The notes under the pieces were generated by a model. The model did no database searches. It was not told the origin of the DNA and worked only from the letters and a program-made list of their open reading frames with translations. From NCBI GenBank assembly GCA_902778895.1, contig CACYZF010000006.1, forward strand, positions 207,154-271,153: a DNA stretch of 64,000 bases, written 5' to 3'. The stretch's first letter is position 1. Each line of letters opens with the position of its first letter. This stretch comes from an uncultured bacterium. Its GTDB lineage: Bacteria > Verrucomicrobiota > Lentisphaeria > Victivallales > UBA1829. This document shows, one piece after another, positions 33,694-41,950 of the stretch. Both the position numbers and the translations under genes were made by a program.

Positions 33694-34754
33694 GACGTTT
33701 CTCCGTAATCCCCGCGGGTGACCTTGATCGTGTAGCCGATCTTTCGCAGGCGCGCCTGCAGATCGGACGTCGTGATGTGCGTGTCCACGTCGACCGCGGT
33801 TTTATTGTTGTAAAGCATGTATTTGGCGCGGACCTGTTCCGGCGACAGGTTCGGCATGATGACGTTTGCCCCGGCGAGCACGCCTTTTTCGCGGCCGGCC
33901 GGGTCCAGGGAACCGAGCGCGGTCGTGGCGGGCAACAGCACGTCCGGGAGGAGGATGCGGCACAGGCTGAGCAGGAACAGCGTGAGGTCCACGCTGCCGG
34001 CTGGCTGATCTTTGAAGGGCGTGTCGCAGTGGGGGATGAAGGGGCCGATGCCGATCATGGCGGGCCGGAACTCCGTGATGAACTCCATGTCCTTTGCAAG
34101 CGTTCCCGGCATCTGGTACGGCGAACCGACCATGAATCCGCATCCGGTCTGGAATCCGATCTCCTTCAGGTCGCGCAGACACTGCATGCGGCGTTCCCAT
34201 CTCTGATCCGGCATGTGGAGTTTCGCGTAGTGCTCCGGATCGGCGGTCTCGTGCCGCAGGAGATAGCGGTCCGCGCCCGCGTCGAACAGCAGTTGATATT
34301 CATTGCGCTCCAGCTCGCCGACGGACAGTGTCACGGCGCAGTCCGGGTGCTTCGATTTGAGCGTGCGGACTAGTTCGGCGAGGCGTTGCGGCGGCCAGGT
34401 GGCGTCCTCCCCGCTCTGCAGCACGAACGTGCGGAACCCGTATTGATATCCGGCGTCGCAGCACTCGACGATCTCCGCCTCGGTCAGACGGTACCGCTCG
34501 AAGTTCAGATTGGACTTGCGGATGCCGCAGTACAGACAGTCGTTGCGGCAGACGTTGGAGAACTCCACGATGCCGCGCACGAAAACATTGTGTCCGAACC
34601 GTGCCGTCGCGAGTTCGCGGGCGATTCCGGCGGCGTATTCGCGGTCGGAACCGTCCCACGTGGAGAGCAGCGCCGTCCACTCCTTGTGTGGGAGGCGTTT
34701 CTCTTTGTTCAGTCGGTCGATCCTGAGTTCATTCTGTCGTTTCTGTGCGTTCAT
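33687..34754 (-). CDS. hydE: [FeFe]-hydrogenase maturase HydE-like radical SAM protein
   Basis: 355 residues from the ATG beginning [50 protein letters not shown] is the HydE radical-SAM signature (CX3CX2C, then GIR..N), and [25 protein letters not shown] and [22 protein letters not shown] are conserved HydE barrel blocks. Classical HydE works on an Fe(CO)2CN-cysteine synthon during H-cluster assembly. HydF, HydG and a hydrogenase are not in the window. PylB and other HydE-like enzymes share the fold, so the exact substrate is open. Follows the TM1266-like gene after 260 bases and overlaps the NifH-like gene. Confidence 0.88.
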   Translation of the reverse strand: MNAQKRQNELRIDRLNKEKRLPHKEWTALLSTWDGSDREYAAGIARELATARFGHNVFVRGIVEFSNVCRNDCLYCGIRKSNLNFERYRLTEAEIVECCDAGYQYGFRTFVLQSGEDATWPPQRLAELVRTLKSKHPDCAVTLSVGELERNEYQLLFDAGADRYLLRHETADPEHYAKLHMPDQRWERRMQCLRDLKEIGFQTGCGFMVGSPYQMPGTLAKDMEFITEFRPAMIGIGPFIPHCDTPFKDQPAGSVDLTLFLLSLCRILLPDVLLPATTALGSLDPAGREKGVLAGANVIMPNLSPEQVRAKYMLYNNKTAVDVDTHITTSDLQARLRKIGYTIKVTRGDYGETSC

Positions 34755-35014
34755 GACGCGCTTTTTCCTGCGGTTTCCGCCGCTGTTCCTCGTCCGGTTT
34801 CCGCCGGAAAAAGAAACAGCCGCGATCCCCTGATGAAGGATCCGGCCGTGTATGCTTGATCGGATGGAGTGCATGGACCGCGCATATCACACGGTTCCCG
34901 CAGTCCGGTCCGATGCTGCACGCTCGGTCTTCCGCCTCAATCACGATTTCGGCGTCAGGGGAGAGTTTGTTATCTGATCGGATGAATCCGGTCCCAGCTA
35001 TGCCGGGCGCGGAC
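34755..35014 (-). other. gap between the TM1266-like gene and hydE
   Basis: No certain gene. On the minus strand GGACCG and CGGTCC can pair across about 25 bases, and CATCCGATCA occurs twice, 118 bases apart. A 71-codon frame from a GTG at 34944 carries three cysteines (RACSIGPDCGNRVICAVHAL), but its C-terminal half is low-quality and runs into hydE. It has no recognisable family. Could be a leader RNA or a small unrecognised gene. Confidence 0.4.
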
Positions 35015-35272
35015 TCAGTGAGCTGTTATGAGGTTGGAGTATACGGCTTTCGCCGTGACTCCTTCGATGCGTCCGAGTTTTCCGGCCAGGGCGTTGATCT
35101 TGTCCGGCGGCGCATCGATCACGATGCTGATGACGTTGACGTTCCTTTCGCGGTAGGGCAGGCCCATGCGGCCTACGATGTACGGGCCGAAATCGTGCAG
35201 GAGCGTGTTGATCTGCTCCGCGGAGTCGAAACTCTCCGCGAGGATCGCCAATACCGCCACACGTGTTTCCAT
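35015..35272 (-). CDS. TM1266-family putative [FeFe]-hydrogenase system regulator
   Basis: 85 residues from the ATG beginning METRVAVLAILAESFD; the upstream ATG would add an unconserved leader. ACT-like small domain with FGPYIVGRMGLPYRERNVNVISIVIDAPPDKINALAGKLGRIEGVTAKAVYSN conserved end to end in the TM1266 family, which is associated with HydEFG clusters. It is the first gene of the operon, 38 bases after the predicted transcription start. May bind a ligand and act as sensor; its mechanism is not known to me. Confidence 0.88.
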   Translation of the reverse strand: METRVAVLAILAESFDSAEQINTLLHDFGPYIVGRMGLPYRERNVNVISIVIDAPPDKINALAGKLGRIEGVTAKAVYSNLITAH

Positions 35273-35316
35273 TGCGATTCCGTTCCGTTCTGTTGTGGTT
35301 GAAAAAATTACCATCT

Positions 35317-35345
35317 AATATATCCCGTGTGCGCGCATAATGCAA
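35317..35345 (-). promoter_or_regulatory. promoter of the TM1266-hydE-nif-like-hyp operon
   Basis: Minus strand TTGCAT (35345-35340), exact 17-base spacer, TATATT (35322-35317). Its quality, and the near absence of intergenic gaps downstream, suggest it drives all 12 genes. Confidence 0.75.
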
Positions 35346-35527
35346 GCGCCGGGAGGGAAAAAGATTGGAAAAGACGGGAACAGGCTGGAGAATTGTTTCG
35401 TTTGGCGTACGATGCGGACAGTTGAATATTGGACTTTGCTAAATAATCCAAATTTCCAAAAAGAGAATTAAAAACTCTTCTTTTTAGAGAATAATCAATA
35501 AAGCCGACATTTTTGCGTGAATTAACC

Positions 35528-35556
35528 TTGACTTTTGTTCGGAAGGATGGTATACT
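35528..35556 (+). promoter_or_regulatory. promoter of the CE15-like esterase gene
   Basis: TTGACT (35528-35533), 17-base spacer, TATACT (35551-35556). The roughly 105-base leader contains a GCTGTT/AACAGC hairpin near 35577-35591. Confidence 0.75.
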
Positions 35557-35668
35557 ATCGGTGAAATGCACTTTTTGCTGTTAAAAACAGCTCAAAAATG
35601 TGTTTGCGTTCATCAAAAAACAGTCAACCTCTCCTCATTTATCAACCCCCAAACATAATGGAGTTTTT

Positions 35669-37621
35669 ATGAAACGTTATGTCCAATCGGCGGTCGTCTC
35701 CTGCTCGGTTCTCGCAGGGGCGCTCTTCCTCGCAACTTCACTTTCGGCACAGGCTCCGGCCGGCGGCGCTGCTCCCGGCGGTGCTGCTCCCGGCGGCGCG
35801 CCCGCAATGGGCGGCTTCGGCGGCGGCATGGGCGGCTTCGGCGGCGCACCTGCCGGCGGTCCCGGCGCAGGCGGACAGAGACCCGCAGGCGGACCCGGCG
35901 CAGGCGCCGGTGCTCCCGCTGGCGGCGGTATGGGCATGGGCGGCTTCGGCGGCGGCATGGGCGGCTTCGGCGGCGGTATGGGCATGGGCGGCTTCGGCGG
36001 CGGCATGGGCGGCTTCGGCGGCGGCATGGGTGGAATGGGCATGGGCGGCGCCGGTGGAAACCAGGCTCCGGCCGTTGATATGGCCACGCTCCCCGGCGGC
36101 ATCCGCAGCGAAGAAGCCGAAAAGGCCGACGACAGCGGTTTCCCGATGGTCAAGGACCTGAAGGCCTCCGACAAGTATCCGGAAATCATGAAGTTCCGCG
36201 ACGGCACCGAAGTGACCAAGGACAACTGGCCCAAGCGCGCCGAAGAAATCAAGAAACTCTATGAATACTACATGTATGGCGTGTGGCACGACGGCTCCGA
36301 AGTCGATGTCACCTACAAGATGAACGAAGGCGACAACAACGGCCGCAAGTCCATGACCGTGACCGTCACCCGCAAGAGCACCGGCAAGTCCGGCACGTTC
36401 GACGTCAACATCACGCTCCCGACCGCCAGCGACGAAGTCAAGATGCCGGAAGGCGGTTGGCCCGTCGTCCTCGGTATGCACGGCGCGCAGGAAGCGGTCG
36501 CGGCCTCCCGCGGCTATGCTTCCATGACCTTCGGCGGAGGCGGCGGTTTCATGGGCGGCGTCACCAATATCGCCGCTGACAACAACCGTCACACCGGCCT
36601 CTTCTACGATCTGTATCCCTACGGCGAAGACTGGAAGGAACAGACCGGCGAACTGCTCGCCTGGAGCTGGGGCATCTCCCGTATCATCGACGCCCTCGAA
36701 AAGGGCGCGGGCAAGGAACTCAACATCAACCCGAAGAACACCATCGTGACCGGCGTCTCCCGTTACGGCAAGGCCGCCATGGTCTGCGGCGCGTTCGAGC
36801 CCCGCATCAAGATGTGCGCTCCGTCCTGCTCCGGCGCGGGCGGCGTCGCGATGTACCGCTACGTCTCCGAAGGCAAGACCTACGACTTCTCCAGTAAGAA
36901 CGATTCCAAGGAATACAAGTACGGCCGGAATGAACCGATCGACAGCCTCCAGGCCACCGGCGAACAGGGCTGGTTCAACAACAAGTTCATGTGCTTCAAG
37001 GATCCGAAGACCCTGCCTGTCGACCAGCACATGCTCGCCATGCTCTGCGCCGATCCGAACCGCTACCTCTTCATCATCGGCTCCTGCACGGGTGAAGACT
37101 GGGTGAATGCCCCGGCCATGTGGCTTACGTTCCGCGCGGCGAAGGCTTCCTATGAGAAGCTCGGCCTCGGCGACCACATCGTGGCGAACATCCACAAGTC
37201 CGGCCACGCTGTCACGGCCGAAGACATGAACTATATGATCGACTACTTCAACGAGAAAGTCTACGGCATCAAGTCCAAGACCGATCTCACCTGCCTCACG
37301 ACCTCCGCGTTCGAACTCCCGGTCAACAAGGATCCGCTGTTCGACTCCTTCGGCGGCACGGTTCCTCCGCAGCCCAAGCCGGATCCGGCTCCCGCGGCTA
37401 ACGCCAACGGCGGCCAGCGTCCCGGCGGCGGCATGGGCGGTTTCGGCGGCGGCATGGGCGGCTTCGGCGGCGGCATGGGCGGCGCTCCCAGACCTGCCGG
37501 TGCTCCCGGTGCCGCGGGCGGCGCTCCCAGACCGGCCGGCGCTCCCGGTGCCGCGGGCGGCGCTCCCAGACCGGCCGGCGCTCCCGGCGCTGGTGCTCCC
37601 GCTGCGGGCGGCCCTCGCTGA
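35669..37621 (+). CDS. secreted CE15-type glucuronoyl esterase-like protein with Gly-rich termini
   Basis: 650 residues from the ATG at 35669 (TGGAG upstream). Signal peptide to about residue 28 (LFLATSLSAQA). Residues 29-140 are low complexity, built of Ala-Pro-Gly and GGMGGFGGG units; the last 65 residues repeat this plus APRPAGAPGAAGG. Between them is a CE15-like alpha/beta hydrolase: WPVVLGMHG, WSWGISRIIDALEK, VTGVSRYGKAAMVCGAFEPRI with the nucleophilic Ser in GVSRYGK, SCSGAGGVAMYR, TGEDWVNAP (possible acid) and HKSGHAVT with the catalytic His. CE15 enzymes cleave ester links between lignin and glucuronoxylan. Monocistronic. Confidence 0.85.
   Translation: MKRYVQSAVVSCSVLAGALFLATSLSAQAPAGGAAPGGAAPGGAPAMGGFGGGMGGFGGAPAGGPGAGGQRPAGGPGAGAGAPAGGGMGMGGFGGGMGGFGGGMGMGGFGGGMGGFGGGMGGMGMGGAGGNQAPAVDMATLPGGIRSEEAEKADDSGFPMVKDLKASDKYPEIMKFRDGTEVTKDNWPKRAEEIKKLYEYYMYGVWHDGSEVDVTYKMNEGDNNGRKSMTVTVTRKSTGKSGTFDVNITLPTASDEVKMPEGGWPVVLGMHGAQEAVAASRGYASMTFGGGGGFMGGVTNIAADNNRHTGLFYDLYPYGEDWKEQTGELLAWSWGISRIIDALEKGAGKELNINPKNTIVTGVSRYGKAAMVCGAFEPRIKMCAPSCSGAGGVAMYRYVSEGKTYDFSSKNDSKEYKYGRNEPIDSLQATGEQGWFNNKFMCFKDPKTLPVDQHMLAMLCADPNRYLFIIGSCTGEDWVNAPAMWLTFRAAKASYEKLGLGDHIVANIHKSGHAVTAEDMNYMIDYFNEKVYGIKSKTDLTCLTTSAFELPVNKDPLFDSFGGTVPPQPKPDPAPAANANGGQRPGGGMGGFGGGMGGFGGGMGGAPRPAGAPGAAGGAPRPAGAPGAAGGAPRPAGAPGAGAPAAGGPR
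37511..37588 (+). repeat. two 39-bp tandem repeats inside the esterase gene
   Basis: Unit starts GCCGCGGGCGGCGCTCCCAG at 37511 and again at 37550; it encodes the 13-residue AAGGAPRPAGAPG period. Confidence 0.75.
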
Positions 37622-37641
37622 CCCTCGTTCTCTGATCCTTC

Positions 37642-37671
37642 GGGAAGCGGTTCGTCCGCTTCCCGTTTTTT
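37642..37671 (+). terminator. terminator after the CE15-like gene
   Basis: Perfect nine-base stem GGGAAGCGG / CCGCTTCCC, TTCGT loop, then G and six T residues. Confidence 0.9.
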
Positions 37672-37684
37672 ACGGAATTAAACT

Positions 37685-37720
37685 AAAATACATGGTTTTT
37701 TTGAAAAGTACATGCAATAA
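37685..37720 (+). promoter_or_regulatory. candidate AraC-type site upstream of the second esterase
   Basis: ACATG occurs at 37690 and 37710, twenty bases apart. The second is part of TACATGCAATAAT, near-identical to TACATGCAATCAT in the AraC operator arm at 22218. A weak -10 (TATCGT, 37732-37737) lies downstream with no good -35, consistent with activator dependence. Confidence 0.4.
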
Positions 37721-37817
37721 TGTTTGTTCCGGTATCGTTAAATAACATGTAAGCAAATAAACTCGTCCCGCAACACATAAACAACCAATCCAACAAAAAT
37801 CATACAAGGAGATTCGT

Positions 37818-39500
37818 ATGAAACACATGTTCAACAAGATGCTGGCTTCCGGCGCGTTCATCGCCGGTACCATGCTGATCGCGTCCGTGCTCTCCGCTCA
37901 GGCTCCGGCCGGCGGTGCTGCTCCGGCCGGTGCACCCGGCGCTGCTCCCGGCGGCGCGCCCGCAATGGGCGGCTTCGGCGGCGGCGCTCCCGCGGGCGGC
38001 ATGCCCATGGGCGGCGGCTTCCAGATGCCTGCAGGCGGCTTCGGCGGCGGCCAGGGCGGTATGCCCCCGATGGGCGGCTTCGGCGGCGGCATGCCTCCGA
38101 TGGGCGAAGGCGGCCAGATGCCTGATTTCAGCGCCATGTTCGGCGGCCAGATGCCCGATTTCGGCGCCATGTTCGGCGGCCAGGGCGGTATGCCCCCGAT
38201 GGGCGGCTTCGGCGGCGGCATGCCTCCGATGGGCGGCGGTGAAGGCGGCGGCATGCCCCCGATGGGCGGCGGCATGGGCGGCTTCCCGATGATGGGCGGC
38301 TTCGGCGGCGGCATGGGCGGCTTCCCCGGAATGGGCGGCGCTCCCGGCGGCCAACAGCAGGAAGCCAAGCCGGACAAAGGCAGCCAGCTTCCGAAAGGAT
38401 ACAATGCCGACGGCCCGACCTATGTGAAGGTCGACCTCTGCACCGCGGACAAGAAGTGCCCGATCTGCTCCCTCTGGGATTCCGCCAAGAAGGAATGGAA
38501 GGACATCGAGCCCCCGAAGAAGACCGGTGGCGGCGGCATGGGCATGTTCGGCATGATGGGCGGCTTCGGCGGCGGTGGCGGCGGCGTCATGACCAATAAC
38601 GGCCAGCCGATCGGCGTCAAGCAGATGGCCGACATCAAGTTCGCGGCCGACGGCTCCAGCTCCCAGTACATGGACGGCTATCTCCCCGAGATCAAGGCGG
38701 GCGAGAAGGCTCCGGCCATCCTCTACATCCACGGCGGCGCATGGATGGGCGGCAGCGCCCGCGGCTGCAACGCCGGTTTCTTCGATCGCCTGGTGAAGGC
38801 CGGCTATGCCGTCTTCTCCCTGAACTATCGTCTCTCCAGTGAAGCCGCGTTCCCGCGTCCGATGAACGACGCCAAGGCCGCCGTCCGCTGGATCCGCGCC
38901 CACGCGAAGGAACTCAACCTTGACGCCGACCACATCGGCACCATCGGCGACTCCTCCGGCGGACACATGGCCGGCTTCCTCGGTACCACCAGCAATCTGA
39001 AGGGCCTCATGATGGGCGATATCGGCGACAATGCCGAATACTCCTCCTCCGTCCAGGCCGTCGTCGACCTCTTCGGCCCGATGAACGTCCTCACCATGGA
39101 CCAGCAGGCCGCGGAAGGCGCCGGCTCCATGATGGGCCGTCACGACGCTGATGGCGGACCGTACAGCAACTACGTCGGCGTCGGCATCGCCAGCATCCGC
39201 AACACCGATCCCGCCCCCGCACAGCGCGCCGATCCGGGCATGTATGCCCATACGCTCGATCCCAAGACCGCTCCGGCCTTCCTGATCCAGCACGGCACCG
39301 CTGACAACGTCGTTCCGATCGGTTCCTCCAAGGAATTCGCCGAGACCGTCGCCAAGTACATCGGCAAGGACAAAGTGATTTTCGAAGGTGCCGGATTCTT
39401 TGACGGTGCTGCTCACGAAGACGGCCGCTTCTTCGACGAGAAGAACTCCAAGCGCGTCATCGAATTCCTTGACAAGTACCTGAAGCCCGCGAAGAAGTGA
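37818..39500 (+). CDS. secreted alpha/beta hydrolase (BD-FAE/acetyl-xylan-esterase-like) with Gly/Met-rich N-terminus
   Basis: 560 residues. Signal peptide to about residue 28 ending VLSAQA, nearly identical to the preceding gene around SAQAPAGGAAP. Residues 30-185 are low complexity (GGFGGG, GMPPMGGG, MPDFSAMFGGQ). Catalytic domain: ILYIHGGAWMGGSARG (oxyanion HGG), YRLSSEAAFPRPMNDAKAAVRWIR, IGDSSGGHMAGFLG (nucleophile Ser in GDSSGG), HGTADNVVPI (Asp) and the distal His in GAAHEDG. A CTADKKCPICSLWD segment precedes the domain. The family deacetylates or deferuloylates hemicellulose. Confidence 0.85.
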   Translation: MKHMFNKMLASGAFIAGTMLIASVLSAQAPAGGAAPAGAPGAAPGGAPAMGGFGGGAPAGGMPMGGGFQMPAGGFGGGQGGMPPMGGFGGGMPPMGEGGQMPDFSAMFGGQMPDFGAMFGGQGGMPPMGGFGGGMPPMGGGEGGGMPPMGGGMGGFPMMGGFGGGMGGFPGMGGAPGGQQQEAKPDKGSQLPKGYNADGPTYVKVDLCTADKKCPICSLWDSAKKEWKDIEPPKKTGGGGMGMFGMMGGFGGGGGGVMTNNGQPIGVKQMADIKFAADGSSSQYMDGYLPEIKAGEKAPAILYIHGGAWMGGSARGCNAGFFDRLVKAGYAVFSLNYRLSSEAAFPRPMNDAKAAVRWIRAHAKELNLDADHIGTIGDSSGGHMAGFLGTTSNLKGLMMGDIGDNAEYSSSVQAVVDLFGPMNVLTMDQQAAEGAGSMMGRHDADGGPYSNYVGVGIASIRNTDPAPAQRADPGMYAHTLDPKTAPAFLIQHGTADNVVPIGSSKEFAETVAKYIGKDKVIFEGAGFFDGAAHEDGRFFDEKNSKRVIEFLDKYLKPAKK

Positions 39501-39571
39501 TTCCTCCCGTCTTCTGATACTCCGCCCGGCCGGAACCTCAAACTCCGGCTGGACGTCAGGAAAGACACTCG

Positions 39572-39603
39572 GCACCCCGGACTCCGGTCCGGGGTGCTTT
39601 TTT
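39572..39603 (+). terminator. terminator after the second esterase gene
   Basis: Perfect eleven-base stem GCACCCCGGAC / GTCCGGGGTGC, TCCG loop, six T residues. Confidence 0.95.
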
Positions 39604-39616
39604 ATGAACTGCCTGC

Positions 39617-39644
39617 TTGCTTTTTTCGGAAACAACCGTATAGT
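39617..39644 (+). promoter_or_regulatory. promoter of the Sel1-repeat gene
   Basis: TTGCTT (39617-39622), 16-base spacer, TATAGT (39639-39644). Confidence 0.6.
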
Positions 39645-39700
39645 ATTTACATGCGATACTTGTTTTGTGTGAATCGTAATCAAAAAAATGAGGCGAGAAG

Positions 39701-41146
39701 ATGAAACTCCTGAATGCGATCTGGGATTTTATCAAAACCTTGATCTGTTGCGTGGTTGTCCTCGCCTTATATTTCGGCGTGGGATCGTATATTTGTTACC
39801 GTCTGTTCCTCGACAATCCGCAGGGAATCATCGGATACATCATCGGGGCGGCGATCCTTGTCATGATGCTGTTCCATGTGTTCTGTCTCATCATCTACGC
39901 GGGAATCTGTCTCATCAAAGACGCATGGGACGGGCGGAGGAAAAAGAAGGAAGGGGAAGACGAGATGTCGCGGGAGGATATCGAAGAACCGTCCCAACCT
40001 GAACCGAACCGCTCGCCGGATCCGAACCATCCTTTGTCGGCGGACGAGCTTGCATCGTTCTCCGTGCCCGATGCGCAAGAGTCTTCCTGCGAAAAGGCGA
40101 AGGATGGACCTGCGGAAAAAGAAGAAAGAACACATCACCATCATTCCGGCTGTACGGTCGTGATCGGCGTGCTTCTGATTATCGCGGGCGCGTTTGTCGA
40201 TGTCTATGGTACATGGTCGGAACGGTCGAATCTAATTAAGAAGGGCGTAGCGGCGTACGAAGCAGGGGATTATGGAAACGCGGTGCAGTGCCTCTCGCAA
40301 ACCACGGGGTATGCGCGTGCGTGTTATCTCCTCGGAATCTGCTATTATGAGGGGAAGGGCGTGGAAAAAGACTGGGACAAGGCGTTCCACTGGTTCCATG
40401 AGGGCGCGAAGATGGAGGACAATCCGGCGCATGATGCTGTGCGCGACGCCCAGTACATGCTCGGGCTGTGCTTCGAACAGGCCATCGGCACGGAACGGGA
40501 CATGGGAAAGGCGCTCATCTGCTGGGGAAAAGCCGCGAAACTCGGACATGCCGAGGCGCAGTACCGGGTCGGGCAGACTGCGATCCTTGAATTTCAGGAG
40601 TTCGATGATGGCGTGAAATATCTTAGGCAGTCCGCAGAACAGGGCAATCCGTTTGCCATGCGTTTCCTCGGGTTTGCCTACGAGGGAAAAAACAAAGCGG
40701 AATCGGATGACTGGTACACGAAAGCCGCCGCGGCGTTGTACAAGGCGGCGAAACAGGGGGATCCGCGCGCGATGCACGATCTGGCGGGGCTCTACCGCGA
40801 CGGCAAGGGCGTGGCAAATGATCCCGCCGAGGCGGAAAAGTGGTTCGAACAGGCCGCGAAAACGTATCTTGCGCTCGCCGAACAGGGCGACCCGGACGCG
40901 CAGTGCATGATCGGCGGATTCTATGCCAGGGGCATCGGCGTAAAACAGGACGCGGCGGAGGGCGTGAAATGGTTCCGGAAAGCCGCCGAACAAGGCTGCA
41001 TGAAAGGAAAGGCTCTGCTGGGACTGGCGTATTTCGAGGGCAGGGGCGTAAAACAGGACGCGGCGGAGGGCGTGAAATGGCTCCGTGCCGCCGCCGAACA
41101 GGGCGACGAAACATCCGAAGAATTCCTCTCCGAACACGGGAATTGA
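39701..41146 (+). CDS. membrane-anchored Sel1-repeat protein
   Basis: 481 residues. Two hydrophobic helices at residues 8-32 and 42-70, a charged linker with a His run, then a third helix (VVIGVLLIIAGAFVDVYG, about 150-168). From residue 185 at least seven Sel1-type repeats follow, for example ARACYLLGICYYEGKGVEKDWDKAFHWF and DAQCMIGGFYARGIGVKQDAAEGVKWFRKAAEQG. Sel1 repeats form a solenoid for protein binding, often in envelope signalling or protein-fate complexes. No enzyme domain. Monocistronic. Confidence 0.85.
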   Translation: MKLLNAIWDFIKTLICCVVVLALYFGVGSYICYRLFLDNPQGIIGYIIGAAILVMMLFHVFCLIIYAGICLIKDAWDGRRKKKEGEDEMSREDIEEPSQPEPNRSPDPNHPLSADELASFSVPDAQESSCEKAKDGPAEKEERTHHHHSGCTVVIGVLLIIAGAFVDVYGTWSERSNLIKKGVAAYEAGDYGNAVQCLSQTTGYARACYLLGICYYEGKGVEKDWDKAFHWFHEGAKMEDNPAHDAVRDAQYMLGLCFEQAIGTERDMGKALICWGKAAKLGHAEAQYRVGQTAILEFQEFDDGVKYLRQSAEQGNPFAMRFLGFAYEGKNKAESDDWYTKAAAALYKAAKQGDPRAMHDLAGLYRDGKGVANDPAEAEKWFEQAAKTYLALAEQGDPDAQCMIGGFYARGIGVKQDAAEGVKWFRKAAEQGCMKGKALLGLAYFEGRGVKQDAAEGVKWLRAAAEQGDETSEEFLSEHGN

Positions 41147-41177
41147 CCGGACCGTTTTCCCTCCCGCAAAACAAAAA

Positions 41178-41203
41178 AGACCGAATCCGCGAGGAGACGG
41201 TCT
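41178..41203. terminator. bidirectional terminator between convergent genes
   Basis: Six-base stem AGACCG / CGGTCT with six A before and TATTTT after, between the Sel1 gene and the next leftward gene. Confidence 0.6.
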
Positions 41204-41228
41204 ATTTTGAACCAGTTGTGTACGGGGA

Positions 41229-41732
41229 TCAGAATCTTCGGAAGCCGTTTCCGAAATCGTCGCCGTAACCGTTCGCGCCGAATCCGTCAAAATCGGGATT
41301 CCGGGAACCGCCGAAATCGTCGTTTCCGATCCCGCCCTCGAACCCGTGTCCGCCTCTCATCCGGCCGTATGCGATGTTCGGGAGCACCGGCGGCATCGGA
41401 ATCGGCATCATGCCGGGAGCGGGAATCTCCTCGAATCCGAACGCCCCGTCATCCTCGCTGAACTCGGACGGCTCGCCATGCGCAGCGAACCATCTGTCGG
41501 AGTCTTCGAGGCTCCGCTGTTCCTTCTCCTGCGCCTGTTTGATCGCGCGTTTTTCCCTGCGTGCTTCCTCGCGTTCGGCGCGGCGTTCCTTCGCCTCGAT
41601 GCGCCTGGCCTCGGTTTCGCTGATGACAGGTTCGTCGGAAACGGGTTGATTCTTCACCGGGCACACTTTGATGAGGACGATGAGGGCGGCGGGAACGAGG
41701 AAGACGAGGAGGATGGAGGAAGATTTCAGCAT
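41229..41732 (-). CDS. small anchored protein with coiled coil and Gly/Phe/Asp-rich tail
   Basis: 167 residues, no recognised family. N-terminal hydrophobic helix (ILLVFLVPAALIVLIKV). A highly charged helix of Glu/Ala/Arg at residues 38-75 (ARRIEAKERRAEREEARREK) looks like a coiled coil. The proline-rich PGMMPIPMPPVLP follows, then a C-terminal 50 residues of Gly, Phe, Asp and Asn (GGIGNDDFGGSRNPDFDGF). Composition and length suggest an envelope-anchored structural protein. Own promoter. Confidence 0.6.
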   Translation of the reverse strand: MLKSSSILLVFLVPAALIVLIKVCPVKNQPVSDEPVISETEARRIEAKERRAEREEARREKRAIKQAQEKEQRSLEDSDRWFAAHGEPSEFSEDDGAFGFEEIPAPGMMPIPMPPVLPNIAYGRMRGGHGFEGGIGNDDFGGSRNPDFDGFGANGYGDDFGNGFRRF

Positions 41733-41788
41733 GGCAGGACTCCGCGGTTTGTGTTGATTTCGGTTTTAGATTATTTTGGTTTTAAAGA

Positions 41789-41816
41789 AATATACACCTC
41801 GTTTTTGAAAAGTCAA
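41789..41816 (-). promoter_or_regulatory. promoter of the small anchored protein
   Basis: Minus strand TTGACT (41816-41811), 16-base spacer, TATATT (41794-41789). Confidence 0.7.
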
Positions 41817-41877
41817 CCGTGTTTTATTTCGATTTTAAAGTTTTTTTGGCAAAAAACGAAGAAAAAACGGAAAAGCG

Positions 41878-41917
41878 ATAAAAAAGTCAACCGGACCGTG
41901 TTGCGATCCGGTTGACT
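41878..41917 (-). terminator. terminator after the third esterase gene
   Basis: Perfect eleven-base stem AGTCAACCGGA / TCCGGTTGACT (41885-41917) followed on the minus strand by six or more T residues. Confidence 0.95.
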
Positions 41918-41950
41918 CGATTGTCTTATGTCGGGATATCCCGATTCAGC

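Noticed and set aside
34729..34944. A 71-codon frame with three cysteines upstream of hydE
   Set aside because: Starts with GTG without a ribosome site, the second half is basic low-quality sequence running into hydE, and no family resemblance was found; kept only as a note on the gap.
35738..39683. Long minus-strand open frames (490-630 codons) opposite the two Gly-rich esterases, and a similar plus-strand frame at 41912-43588
   Set aside because: They are produced by the repetitive GC-rich codons of the real genes; His/Ala-rich nonsense with no domain, signal peptide or ribosome site.
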